Part shown: piece after piece, positions 44,067-52,557 of the stretch
How the letters are laid out: every line of letters starts with the position of its first letter
Position numbering within the stretch: position 1 is the stretch's first letter
Source: Paenibacillus xylanilyticus
GTDB lineage: Bacteria; Bacillota; Bacilli; Paenibacillales; Paenibacillaceae
Assembly: GCF_013359935.1 (NCBI RefSeq)
Contig: NZ_JABMCB010000206.1
Coordinates: 548,769-612,768 of the forward strand
Length of the DNA: 64,000 nt
Direction of reading: 5' to 3'
Notes under the pieces: model-generated
Told to the model about the DNA's origin: nothing
The model's database searches: none
The model's input: the letters and a program-made list of their open reading frames with translations, nothing else
Position numbers and translations under genes: made by a program

Positions 44067-45821
44067 ATGTCATACCGGACCAATCTGTTTTCCAAAATGA
44101 TGATCTTAATCCTGATTATGCTGATTCCGGTCGTATTGCTGTATTGGTACTCGAATCACAAAACGACGGCCGTGCTCAGGGATGAATTGAATCGCTCCAA
44201 TAGTAACCAGCTCGAATTTTTCCAGAATCAAGTGAATACACACATTGAGTTGTTATCATCTTGGCCCAATCTGCTTATCCATGACCCGGATATTGCGAGC
44301 TTCCGGCGGATTTATGCGGATAGCCGGTATTTTGACCTCGATGCAATCAATCTGGTTAAACGTATTCAAAACAAGCTGAGTATTCAGGAAAGTTCATCGA
44401 ACTGGACAACAAAATTATATTTGTATTCCCCTTCCATGGGCAGAGTTGTTTCCGAACGGGATGCGCGTTTTTATGATAAGCAGGCACTCAGGGAAAGTAT
44501 GGTTTCCGGTTGGGATGTGCGCAAGGTTGAGGATGGAGAAGACGAAAAATTCATGTTCAGCTGGATTACCGCTTCCCCTTATGGGATCAAGGATCCAGCC
44601 GTGAATGCAGAGACCATTATCAAGCTGGAGTTTGATAGCGATAACATTCGGGATATGCTGGACAAGTTCAAGGATGACGGAAGGCATGATCCGTTCTATT
44701 ACCGGGAAGAATCCGGAGTCATCTATAACCGGACTTCGGATCGTACCCTGACGAATCAGCTGATGGACCAGCTGGCCATTCATAAACTTCAGGATGTGGA
44801 CAACCGTACCGTGGTGATCGACAACGAACCTTACATGGTGAACACGGTTAAATCCAGCACGACAGGCTGGTATCTGGTGGATTATATGCCTTTATCCGAT
44901 ATTTTGAAACCCATTCATCAATCGAATGTCCTGTTCTATTCTTCAATGATTTGTTTGCTTGGTATGAGTTTTCTTGCTGCTTATCTGTTGTACGTTCAGG
45001 TGCAGGTGCCCGTGAAGCAGCTTATTCGTGGCTTCCAGCGACTGAAGCAGGAGGATTACTCGGTACGAATTGAACCGAAGGGGCGAAATGAATTCAGCTT
45101 TTTGTCGGAGCGATTCAATTCCATGGTGGATCAGATTCAGCAGTTGTTTGAACATGTGTATCTGGAACAGATCCATGTACGCGAAGCCCGTTTGAAGCAG
45201 CTGCAATCCCAGATTAACCCGCACTTTTTCTATAATTGTTTTTCTTTCATCACAAGCATGGCAAAGTTGAAACGCGTGGATGCTGTGGTAGCCATGTCAC
45301 ACAATTTATCCAGGTACTATCGTTACACAACAAGGCAGGAACGTGATGTTGTGCCGCTTACAGAAGAAATCGAGTTTGTTACCTGTTATCTGGAAATTCA
45401 GCAGATGCGCATGGACCGGATTCGTTATTGTATTGATCTGCCAGAGTATATGATGCGGCAGGAGGTCCCGCCGCTTATTGTGCAGCCTTTGGTGGAGAAT
45501 GCGGTAATTCACGGTATTGAGGCGGATGCGGAAGCCGGAGAGATCAGAATATCTGGGAAAAAACGTGATGGTGTGATGATTCTTATGGTGGAAGATGACG
45601 GACATGGGATGACCGATGAGGAGCGGGAGAGGCTTCTTGATAAGCTTCGGGGCACGATGGATCAGGAAATGGGCTGCGGATTGTGGAATGTGAATCAGCG
45701 GTTGCAGCTGCGATATGGAGAGCAGGCAGGCATTGACATTACAGAATCCTCACTGGGTGGGCTCTGTGTGACCCTATCTTGGCCTGCAGAAGATGAGATA
45801 TGTGTGGATCAGTGCCCATAG
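44067..45821 (+). CDS. Sensor histidine kinase, YesM family (third, galactan cluster)
   Basis: A 584-residue membrane kinase: TM1 at about residues 12-32, sensor to about 285, TM2 near 290-312, HAMP, then the His_kinase motif INPHFFYN with H386. The ATPase part has LIVQPLVENAVIHG, DDGHGM and CGLWNVNQRL. AAGGTGAG precedes the ATG. The regulator gene starts 69 bases later and the whole set leads into galactan genes, so galacto-oligosaccharides are the likely signal. Confidence 0.92.
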   Translation: MSYRTNLFSKMMILILIMLIPVVLLYWYSNHKTTAVLRDELNRSNSNQLEFFQNQVNTHIELLSSWPNLLIHDPDIASFRRIYADSRYFDLDAINLVKRIQNKLSIQESSSNWTTKLYLYSPSMGRVVSERDARFYDKQALRESMVSGWDVRKVEDGEDEKFMFSWITASPYGIKDPAVNAETIIKLEFDSDNIRDMLDKFKDDGRHDPFYYREESGVIYNRTSDRTLTNQLMDQLAIHKLQDVDNRTVVIDNEPYMVNTVKSSTTGWYLVDYMPLSDILKPIHQSNVLFYSSMICLLGMSFLAAYLLYVQVQVPVKQLIRGFQRLKQEDYSVRIEPKGRNEFSFLSERFNSMVDQIQQLFEHVYLEQIHVREARLKQLQSQINPHFFYNCFSFITSMAKLKRVDAVVAMSHNLSRYYRYTTRQERDVVPLTEEIEFVTCYLEIQQMRMDRIRYCIDLPEYMMRQEVPPLIVQPLVENAVIHGIEADAEAGEIRISGKKRDGVMILMVEDDGHGMTDEERERLLDKLRGTMDQEMGCGLWNVNQRLQLRYGEQAGIDITESSLGGLCVTLSWPAEDEICVDQCP

Positions 45822-45890
45822 CGAACGATTGACAGGAATTTCGAGAGTGAAAAATATATTGCGAATGTAACAGACAGGGAGTGACGCGCT

Positions 45891-47513
45891 TTGATCGATA
45901 TACTGCTGGTTGATGATGAAACATATGTAACGGAAAGTCTGGAGATGACCATTCCCTGGGGCGAGCTTGGGGTAACGACGGTGCTGCGTGCAGCGTCCGG
46001 CAAGGAAGCGTTGGAGATCATGGAGGAAAATGCAGTTGATATTGTGGTTACCGATATTCGCATGCCTGGGATGACGGGACTGGACCTGATCGCAGAGGTA
46101 AGCAGCAGATGGTCTCATATTCGCTGCATTTTGCTGACCGGGCACAGTGATTTTGATTATGCCAAGAAGGCGATCCAGCTGCAGGCATCCGATTATATCC
46201 TTAAACCCGTGAATGATGAGGAGTTTATGGCATCTGTATCGGCAGCCATCACCTCTCTCCGGGGGGAGTGGGATGAGTTTGATAAATATCACCGGCTCCT
46301 GTACAGCCGGAAGTCGGATTATAAAATTTTGCGTGAAAATCTGATGCATGACCTGCTGCTTGGCCGGGAAATCACGACACGTGCACTTCGTGAACAGTTA
46401 CAGCAATATGAGATCGGACTTGAACCGGAACAACCGATCGTCATGATACTCATCCGTCTTACTGGCCGATTCTCCTCCATGGATCAGCAGTCACTGGATT
46501 TGATGGACTTTGCGGTAGGCAATATTGCAGAGGAAGTTCTCGGGGAACGATTTAAAGTTTGGTTTGCACATGGGCCGCATGAGTGTCTGGTTATGTTCCT
46601 ACAAAATCAGGGGCCTTTGGATGGAGTACCCTTCAATCAGGAAACATTGAGAGGACCGATGGATACCTTCCGGGAGCATGTCATTCGCTATCTTCAGGGA
46701 GATCTGTCGATGGTGGTTACACCTCCATTTCCTTTTAATGAAATGACAGCAGCCTATCGCAGAAGCCTGGGATCGCTTGTCCTTTCCGGTCCGGAAGAAA
46801 ACAAGATTATATTCATGGACAAGGATATGACGCAGCGGATGGAGAACGATGCAGCGCAAGCCCTGGAAGAGCTCTATAAGCCTCCCGTTCTGCCCCAGTT
46901 ACTCGAAACGAAGCAGTGGGAAGCTGCAGCGAGCAAGCTTAATGCTGTTTTTGACGCAGCAGATCGCGTATGCCTATCCAGGGAGCATGTGTATGAGATG
47001 TATTTGTCTGTAACCAATGCGTTTATGTATATCGCACACAAGCAGGGCCATCTGGTGCACGAGATCGATCATGCAGGCTTCGACCTGCTGCTTGCGCATC
47101 AGTTGATCCAATCGCCTGAACGGTTGCGGCGCTGGGCAACGGAGATGCTTGCGAAGCTTCAGGAAGAATTGTCCGATCAGGCGGGAACACAAAGCCGCAG
47201 GCATGTCATCAAACAGGTTCAGGAAATGGTCACCCGAGACACCGGGCAGGATCTGTCCGTAAAAATGATTGCCGACAAGGTCTACCTGCACCCCGTGTAT
47301 TTGTCGAAGATTTACAAAGCCGAAACCGGCGAAGGACTTGGAGACTACATGATTCGCATGCGAATGGAGCGTGCGTTATATTTGCTCAAGAACAGCAATA
47401 AAAAGATCTACGAGATTACGAGTGAACTGGGGTATCAGAATCCGCAATATTTCAGCAAAATGTTCAAAAAACATTACGGCATGACCCCGAATGAATTCCG
47501 TGACCAGGCATAA
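45891..47513 (+). CDS. Response regulator, YesN family (third cluster)
   Basis: A 540-residue regulator with receiver pocket DDE at 8-10, phosphoacceptor D55 (VTDIRMPG), the ILKPVN lysine and a C-terminal AraC domain (ADKVYLHPVYLSKIYKAETG and LGYQNPQYFSKMFKKHYG). The start is a TTG, seven bases after AGGGAGTG, with no better codon near. It is the probable activator of the downstream importer and glycosidase genes. Confidence 0.92.
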   Translation: MIDILLVDDETYVTESLEMTIPWGELGVTTVLRAASGKEALEIMEENAVDIVVTDIRMPGMTGLDLIAEVSSRWSHIRCILLTGHSDFDYAKKAIQLQASDYILKPVNDEEFMASVSAAITSLRGEWDEFDKYHRLLYSRKSDYKILRENLMHDLLLGREITTRALREQLQQYEIGLEPEQPIVMILIRLTGRFSSMDQQSLDLMDFAVGNIAEEVLGERFKVWFAHGPHECLVMFLQNQGPLDGVPFNQETLRGPMDTFREHVIRYLQGDLSMVVTPPFPFNEMTAAYRRSLGSLVLSGPEENKIIFMDKDMTQRMENDAAQALEELYKPPVLPQLLETKQWEAAASKLNAVFDAADRVCLSREHVYEMYLSVTNAFMYIAHKQGHLVHEIDHAGFDLLLAHQLIQSPERLRRWATEMLAKLQEELSDQAGTQSRRHVIKQVQEMVTRDTGQDLSVKMIADKVYLHPVYLSKIYKAETGEGLGDYMIRMRMERALYLLKNSNKKIYEITSELGYQNPQYFSKMFKKHYGMTPNEFRDQA

Positions 47514-47642
47514 ATTTAACCTTCATTCCGATATATAGGTTGCCAAAGGTGCAGAAATCTTGTTTTCGTGACATAGGCTGAAAGGCCCGGCAGGCCTATA
47601 ATGAAAGGGTAACCAAAACGATTGATTGAAGGGGGAACAACA

Positions 47643-49325
47643 ATGAGAGCGAAATCTACAAAAAAGAGATGGCTGCCGCTCCTGGCTACGACAACGTGTT
47701 TGGCTGTCATTCTTGCTGCATGTGGAGGAGGCAGTGGCGGTGAGAGCGCGGGCTCCAGCCCGTCTGCCATTGAAAACGAATACAAAGAGAAATATGATCC
47801 GGAAGTCACCATTACGACAGCGTGGGGAATCGATCCTGAGCTGAAATTCAAAAATGGCGAATCGATGGAAAATAACGTGGCAACCAAGTGGGCCAAAGAG
47901 AAGTTTGGTATTAACATCAAGTCCCTGTGGTCCGTTACGGATACGAATGGAGCATTTGCAACCAAGCTTCGTCTGGCCATGTCTTCTGGTCAAGAGATGC
48001 CTGATGTGGTAACGGTGGGAGATAACCTGCTTGCTCAGGATCTGATCGATTCCGGCATGTACCAGGAAGTTGGTCCACTCTTCGATAAATATGCATCGGA
48101 TACATGGAAAAAAGCCATGGAGCAGGATCCGAACGTATGGAACCAATACAGCCGTGATGGCAAAAGAATGGGTATTCCGGTATTGGATTATGCATACAAC
48201 AATGATTATCTGCTCTGGATTCGTCAGGACTGGCTGGACAAGCTGAACTTGAAAGCACCGAAAACGATCGACGAGCTCGAAACGGTCATGGAGGCATTCA
48301 AAAATCAGAATCCGGACGGCTTGGCTCCAGACAAGGTCATTCCACTGAGCATTGGTTTCAAAACGTCCATGAATACATGGATGGGGGATCCATCCTGGAT
48401 CTTCGGAGCTTACGGAACGCTGCCGTTCCAATGGAATCTGGGTGCAGATGGCAAGCTGGAATATGGCTCCATCAATCCTGGCATGAAACAGGGTTTGACG
48501 AAATTGAGCGAATGGCTCAAAAAGGGATATATTCCGCAGGAAGCAGCTTTGTGGGATGAAAACAAAACAGCCGAGCCCGCAGTGGCCGGTACAGCCGGTA
48601 TTATTCCAGGCCCTTACTGGATGAGCGGATGGCCGCTGCTGGATACGGTGAAAAACGTGCCAAGTGCCGTTTGGAAACCGATTGAAATTCCAGTTGGACC
48701 CGAAGGAAAAGCGATGCGTCACGGTACACAGTTTGTTAATGGTGTAATCCTGATCAAGAAAGATATGGAGCATCCTGAAGCATTCTTTACTTATGAGAAT
48801 TACCTGTTTGACAACTATGCAGATCCTGCACCAGGAAGCCCGTATGATAACGGACTGTTTGAAAAATATGACTATCAATTGGATGCAAACGGCAAGCAAA
48901 TGCCGATTGATCAAATTGAAGGCGGATATGTCAACGTTGTCCGTTACCTGCTCGTTCGTGATGGTGCCCGTATTCCGGATGCACAGATGAAAGCTCTGCT
49001 GAACCTGGCAGACGGCAAAGAGCCTGAAACGAAGTTGGAGAAAGACGTTGCCGTTAACTATGGTAAGGAAACGCCTGCTGCCGCGAAAGTGCTTTTGGCT
49101 CAGGAAGATATTTCATTCAAAAACATGTTCACAGGCCCAACAACAGCAACGATGAAATCGAAGCTGGACTACCTGAACAAAATCGAGAATCAGGCATTTA
49201 ATGAAATCATTTATGGCAAAAATCCTGTAGATGCGTTTGATACCTTTGTTCAAACGTGGAAATCAGGCGGTGGTGATCAGATCACGCAAGAAGTCAACGA
49301 TTGGTATGACAGCGTGAAAAAATAA
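47643..49325 (+). CDS. Sugar-binding lipoprotein (third cluster)
   Basis: A 560-residue LplA-like binding protein with signal peptide and lipobox VILAAC (C27) after the ATG at 47643, which follows AAGGGGGA; an ATG seven codons upstream has no site. Blocks with TITTAWGIDPELKFKNGES and YAYNNDYLLWIRQDWLDKL are typical of this subfamily. It would bind galactan-derived oligosaccharides, by context. A strong terminator follows, so the permeases depend on read-through or on their own promoter. Confidence 0.88.
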   Translation: MRAKSTKKRWLPLLATTTCLAVILAACGGGSGGESAGSSPSAIENEYKEKYDPEVTITTAWGIDPELKFKNGESMENNVATKWAKEKFGINIKSLWSVTDTNGAFATKLRLAMSSGQEMPDVVTVGDNLLAQDLIDSGMYQEVGPLFDKYASDTWKKAMEQDPNVWNQYSRDGKRMGIPVLDYAYNNDYLLWIRQDWLDKLNLKAPKTIDELETVMEAFKNQNPDGLAPDKVIPLSIGFKTSMNTWMGDPSWIFGAYGTLPFQWNLGADGKLEYGSINPGMKQGLTKLSEWLKKGYIPQEAALWDENKTAEPAVAGTAGIIPGPYWMSGWPLLDTVKNVPSAVWKPIEIPVGPEGKAMRHGTQFVNGVILIKKDMEHPEAFFTYENYLFDNYADPAPGSPYDNGLFEKYDYQLDANGKQMPIDQIEGGYVNVVRYLLVRDGARIPDAQMKALLNLADGKEPETKLEKDVAVNYGKETPAAAKVLLAQEDISFKNMFTGPTTATMKSKLDYLNKIENQAFNEIIYGKNPVDAFDTFVQTWKSGGGDQITQEVNDWYDSVKK

Positions 49326-49333
49326 TCTATTGT

Positions 49334-49370
49334 TGGCGCACAGACGGTATAAGTCTGTGCGCCTTTTTTG
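49334..49370 (+). terminator. Strong terminator between binding protein and permeases
   Basis: GGCGCACAGAC pairs perfectly with GTCTGTGCGCC, followed by six T residues. Confidence 0.88.
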
Positions 49371-49488
49371 CCGGTTTGGCTGAGGTTTTGCTTGATATAA
49401 ATGTTAGTTCATAGGGGATGAGGGTCAGGAAATACAGCAAGTCCAAAGTGGTTGCTTTTGTGCCATTTATATTGCTTTTATGTGCTGT

Positions 49489-49515
49489 TTGACCTATGCA
49501 AACGGTTGATATAAT
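49489..49515 (+). promoter_or_regulatory. Candidate promoter for the galactan permease-glycosidase genes
   Basis: TTGACC (49489-49494) and a perfect TATAAT (49510-49515) are 15 bases apart, slightly short. They lie 58 bases before the permease start and beyond the strong terminator, so a separate transcription start is plausible. Confidence 0.5.
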
Positions 49516-49572
49516 CGCAGTATAAGCCACTCAGGGAGTACTTGAGTAGGAAGAATTACAGGGGGAGCAATC

Positions 49573-50463
49573 ATGAGAACTTTGAAACGAACTTGGCCAT
49601 TCCACGTAATGCTGCTGCCAGCCATCATCTTTCTGATCATATTCAGTTATATTCCCATGGGCGGTATTGTCATGGCTTTTCAAAACTATAAGCCGTGGCT
49701 TGGCATAAGCGGCTCGGAATGGGTTGGGCTGGATAATTTCCGATTCTTGTTTGAACGTCAAGACAGCCTGCAGGTCATTTGGAATACATTAATCATTGCT
49801 GTACTTAAACTGATATTTAATTTATTTGTACCTTTCGTTTTTGCCATTTTGTTGAATGAGATTCGCAAGATGGCTATACAACGGACCATTCAGACCCTGG
49901 TATACCTGCCTCACTTCTTGTCCTGGGTTATCCTGGGCGGGATTTTGATCGATCTGCTGTCAACAGGCGGCTTGGTTAACCGGGTGCTGGGAAGCTTCGG
50001 ACTCGGGCCATACTTTTTCCTTGGTGATAACAGCTGGTTCCGTACGACGGTCATTGTGACGGATGTGTGGAAGGAATTTGGCTATAACATGATTGTGTTT
50101 CTGGCTGCCCTTGCCGGGATTAATCCCGCGCTTTACGAAGCAGCGGAGATTGACGGAGCTGGAAGATGGAAACAAACGCTGCACATCACAGTTCCTTCAC
50201 TTGTGCCGATGCTAATGGTGGTCGGAACACTGGCTCTCGGAAATGTACTCAATGCCGGATTTGACCAGATTTTCAACTTGTACAATCCACTTGTTTATCA
50301 AACGGGTGACATCATTGATACATTCGTATATCGTTCAGCCATGCAAAATGGCGAGATGGGCTTCGCCACTGCGATCGGATTGTTCAAGTCGGTGATCAGC
50401 ATGATTTTGATTCTTGTATCCTACAGCTTGGCCAAAAAATACGCCGGATACCGCATATTCTAA
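49573..50463 (+). CDS. Sugar ABC transporter permease, LplB type (third cluster)
   Basis: A 296-residue membrane protein. Typical blocks are FSYIPMGGIVMAFQNYKPW and the EAA loop LYEAAEIDGAGRWKQTLHIT near residues 190-210. GGGGGAGC precedes the ATG. It pairs with the YtcP-type permease encoded 30 bases downstream. Confidence 0.92.
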   Translation: MRTLKRTWPFHVMLLPAIIFLIIFSYIPMGGIVMAFQNYKPWLGISGSEWVGLDNFRFLFERQDSLQVIWNTLIIAVLKLIFNLFVPFVFAILLNEIRKMAIQRTIQTLVYLPHFLSWVILGGILIDLLSTGGLVNRVLGSFGLGPYFFLGDNSWFRTTVIVTDVWKEFGYNMIVFLAALAGINPALYEAAEIDGAGRWKQTLHITVPSLVPMLMVVGTLALGNVLNAGFDQIFNLYNPLVYQTGDIIDTFVYRSAMQNGEMGFATAIGLFKSVISMILILVSYSLAKKYAGYRIF

Positions 50464-50493
50464 TCGAATGAACAAAAGAAAGAAGGGACCACG

Positions 50494-51372
50494 ATGTATC
50501 ACAAATCAATGCCTTATCGCGTGTTTAACATAATCAACACCTGCTTTCTAATTCTGGTTGCCATCATGTGTATCGTACCCATGATTCATGTTCTGGCGGT
50601 GTCCTTCAGCTCGAAGGCAGCCGCCGATGCCAATCTGGTTAATCTCTGGCCTGTCGGCTTCTCGCTTGAGGCCTACAAAAAAACGATGAATAATCCAATC
50701 TTTCTGAACTCGCTTTGGATTTCCCTGCTTCGTACCGTCATTGGTACGGCGATTACCCTGCTGATTACCTTTTTGGCGGCGTACCCATTGTCCAAGGAAA
50801 ATAGTGAATTTAAAGGAAGAACGATATATTCATGGATATTCGTTTTTAGTATGATCTTTAATGGAGGACTGGTTCCATTCTATATGGTTATTCAGAAGAT
50901 CGGCCTGATGGATTCCTTCTGGGTGCTGGTACTCCCGGGTGCAGTCAACACCTTCCTGGTCATTCTGATGCTGAACTTCTTCCGTGGTATTCCAAAAGAG
51001 CTGGAAGAAGCGGCATTGATGGATGGAGCCAACCATTTCAGAACACTGTTCACGATCTTCCTGCCCATTTCCATGCCGTCTATTGCAACAATTGCCTTGT
51101 TCAGCATGGTGTTCCACTGGAACTCTTGGTTTGACGGGTTGTTATATATGAATAACGCCAAGGATTATCCACTGGCTACATTTATGCAAACGGTCATTAT
51201 CGGACGGGATATGAGCAGTATGAGCATGAATCCCAAAGAAATGGAGGCTCTCTCGCAAACCACGGTAAGAGCAGCTCAAATTTTCATTGGAAGTGCACCG
51301 ATTCTGATTGTCTATCCATTCCTGCAGCGTTTCTTTGTTAAAGGCATGACACTGGGTTCAGTTAAAGGCTGA
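50494..51372 (+). CDS. Sugar ABC transporter permease, YtcP/LplC type (third cluster)
   Basis: A 292-residue membrane protein with the family blocks VLAVSFSSKAAADANLV and the EAA loop ELEEAALMDGANHFRTLFTI, ending FVKGMTLGSVKG. AGAAGGGACC precedes the ATG. It forms the channel with the LplB-type protein; the ATPase is not encoded here. Confidence 0.92.
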   Translation: MYHKSMPYRVFNIINTCFLILVAIMCIVPMIHVLAVSFSSKAAADANLVNLWPVGFSLEAYKKTMNNPIFLNSLWISLLRTVIGTAITLLITFLAAYPLSKENSEFKGRTIYSWIFVFSMIFNGGLVPFYMVIQKIGLMDSFWVLVLPGAVNTFLVILMLNFFRGIPKELEEAALMDGANHFRTLFTIFLPISMPSIATIALFSMVFHWNSWFDGLLYMNNAKDYPLATFMQTVIIGRDMSSMSMNPKEMEALSQTTVRAAQIFIGSAPILIVYPFLQRFFVKGMTLGSVKG

Positions 51373-51410
51373 GCCCGGCTACCAAATCTAATCCAATGGA
51401 GGTTGAACAA

Positions 51411-52520
51411 GTGAACAACTTGGAGAATAAGCCATTCATTCTTGGGATGGATGTGTCTTTTATGGATGAAATTGAACAGCATGGAGGGAGCTACAGCGAC
51501 GTAGACGGCAAGCAGCAGGACCTTCTGTCCATCCTGAAGCTGAACGGAACGAACGCCATTCGGCTGCGGATCTGGAACGATCCAGCGGGAGGGTTCTGCA
51601 ACCTGGAGCGCACCGTGGCTGTCGCCAAACGGATCAAAGAACAGGGAATGCAGTTTCTGCTAGACTTCCACTACTCCGATCGCTGGGCTGATCCGGCCAA
51701 CCAGTGGAAGCCCAAAGCATGGGAGAATCTGTCCTATGAAGAGCTCCAGCGGGCCGTTTGTACATACACGGCAGATGTGCTAAGCACTTTGAAAGAGAAT
51801 AACGCTCTGCCTGATATGGTACAGGTGGGCAACGAAATTACACCCGGCATGTTGTGGGATGAAGGGCGAGTAAGTGGTGAGGAGCACGACACCGACGAGC
51901 AGTGGGAACGTTTTGCAGGACTGGTGAAGTACGGCATTGCCGCAGTTAAATCCGTTGACTCGAATATCAACATCATGATCCATATTGATCGTGGCGGCGA
52001 TAACGTGGAGAGCAGAAAGTTTTATGACCGGTTTGAAGCACTGGGCGTAGAGTTTGATACCATTGGGCTCTCGTATTACCCTTGGTGGCATGGAACATTG
52101 GACGCGCTGCGTGACAATCTGCACGACCTGGCAGCCAGATACGGCAAGCCCATCAATGTGGTTGAAACCGCTTATCCATGGACGCTGGAGCAACCTGAAG
52201 AACATGAGTGGATTCTGAATCAGGAAGATCTGCTGCTGCCCGGTTATCCGGCAAGTGTGGAGGGCCAGAAGCGTTATCTCCAGGATTTGCTGCAGATTAT
52301 TCGCGAAGTTCCGGGTGGACTGGGCCAAGGGTTTTATTATTGGGAACCTGCCTGGATACCAAGCAAACCGGAATGGTCTGTTGGACATCCGAACAACTGG
52401 GGCAATCTGACGATGTTTGATTTTAAAGGTCGTAAATTGGAATCGTTTACAGCGTTGACTGCCAGTAAACATTCGGAAACCGAAACGGGTACGCTGAAGG
52501 GTTCAGCATTGATCAAATAG
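51411..52520 (+). CDS. Endo-beta-1,4-galactanase (GH53), apparently cytoplasmic
   Basis: A 369-residue GH53 TIM-barrel enzyme that cuts beta-1,4-galactan, the side chain of type I arabinogalactan. Acid/base E142 is in VQVGNEITPGMLW and nucleophile E252 in INVVETAYPW; NAIRLRIWNDPAGGF and LLDFHYSDRWADP are family blocks. The start is a GTG at 51411, eight bases after TGGAGG; the ATG at 51396 would include that site. No signal peptide is seen with either start, unlike GanB of B. subtilis, so the enzyme probably trims imported galacto-oligosaccharides. The beta-galactosidase gene follows. Confidence 0.92.
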   Translation: MNNLENKPFILGMDVSFMDEIEQHGGSYSDVDGKQQDLLSILKLNGTNAIRLRIWNDPAGGFCNLERTVAVAKRIKEQGMQFLLDFHYSDRWADPANQWKPKAWENLSYEELQRAVCTYTADVLSTLKENNALPDMVQVGNEITPGMLWDEGRVSGEEHDTDEQWERFAGLVKYGIAAVKSVDSNINIMIHIDRGGDNVESRKFYDRFEALGVEFDTIGLSYYPWWHGTLDALRDNLHDLAARYGKPINVVETAYPWTLEQPEEHEWILNQEDLLLPGYPASVEGQKRYLQDLLQIIREVPGGLGQGFYYWEPAWIPSKPEWSVGHPNNWGNLTMFDFKGRKLESFTALTASKHSETETGTLKGSALIK

Positions 52521-52557
52521 AGTGCTACAAAATGCAATAGGCAGAGGAGATGCAAAC

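Noticed and set aside
47523..48914. 463-codon antisense ORF across the third binding-protein gene
   Set aside because: Opposite a clear lipoprotein gene, rich in Cys, His, Arg and Phe as usual for shadow frames, no ribosome site.
49497..49510. cre-like TGCAAACGGTTGAT before the galactan permease gene
   Set aside because: Four mismatches from the consensus, including the conserved right end.
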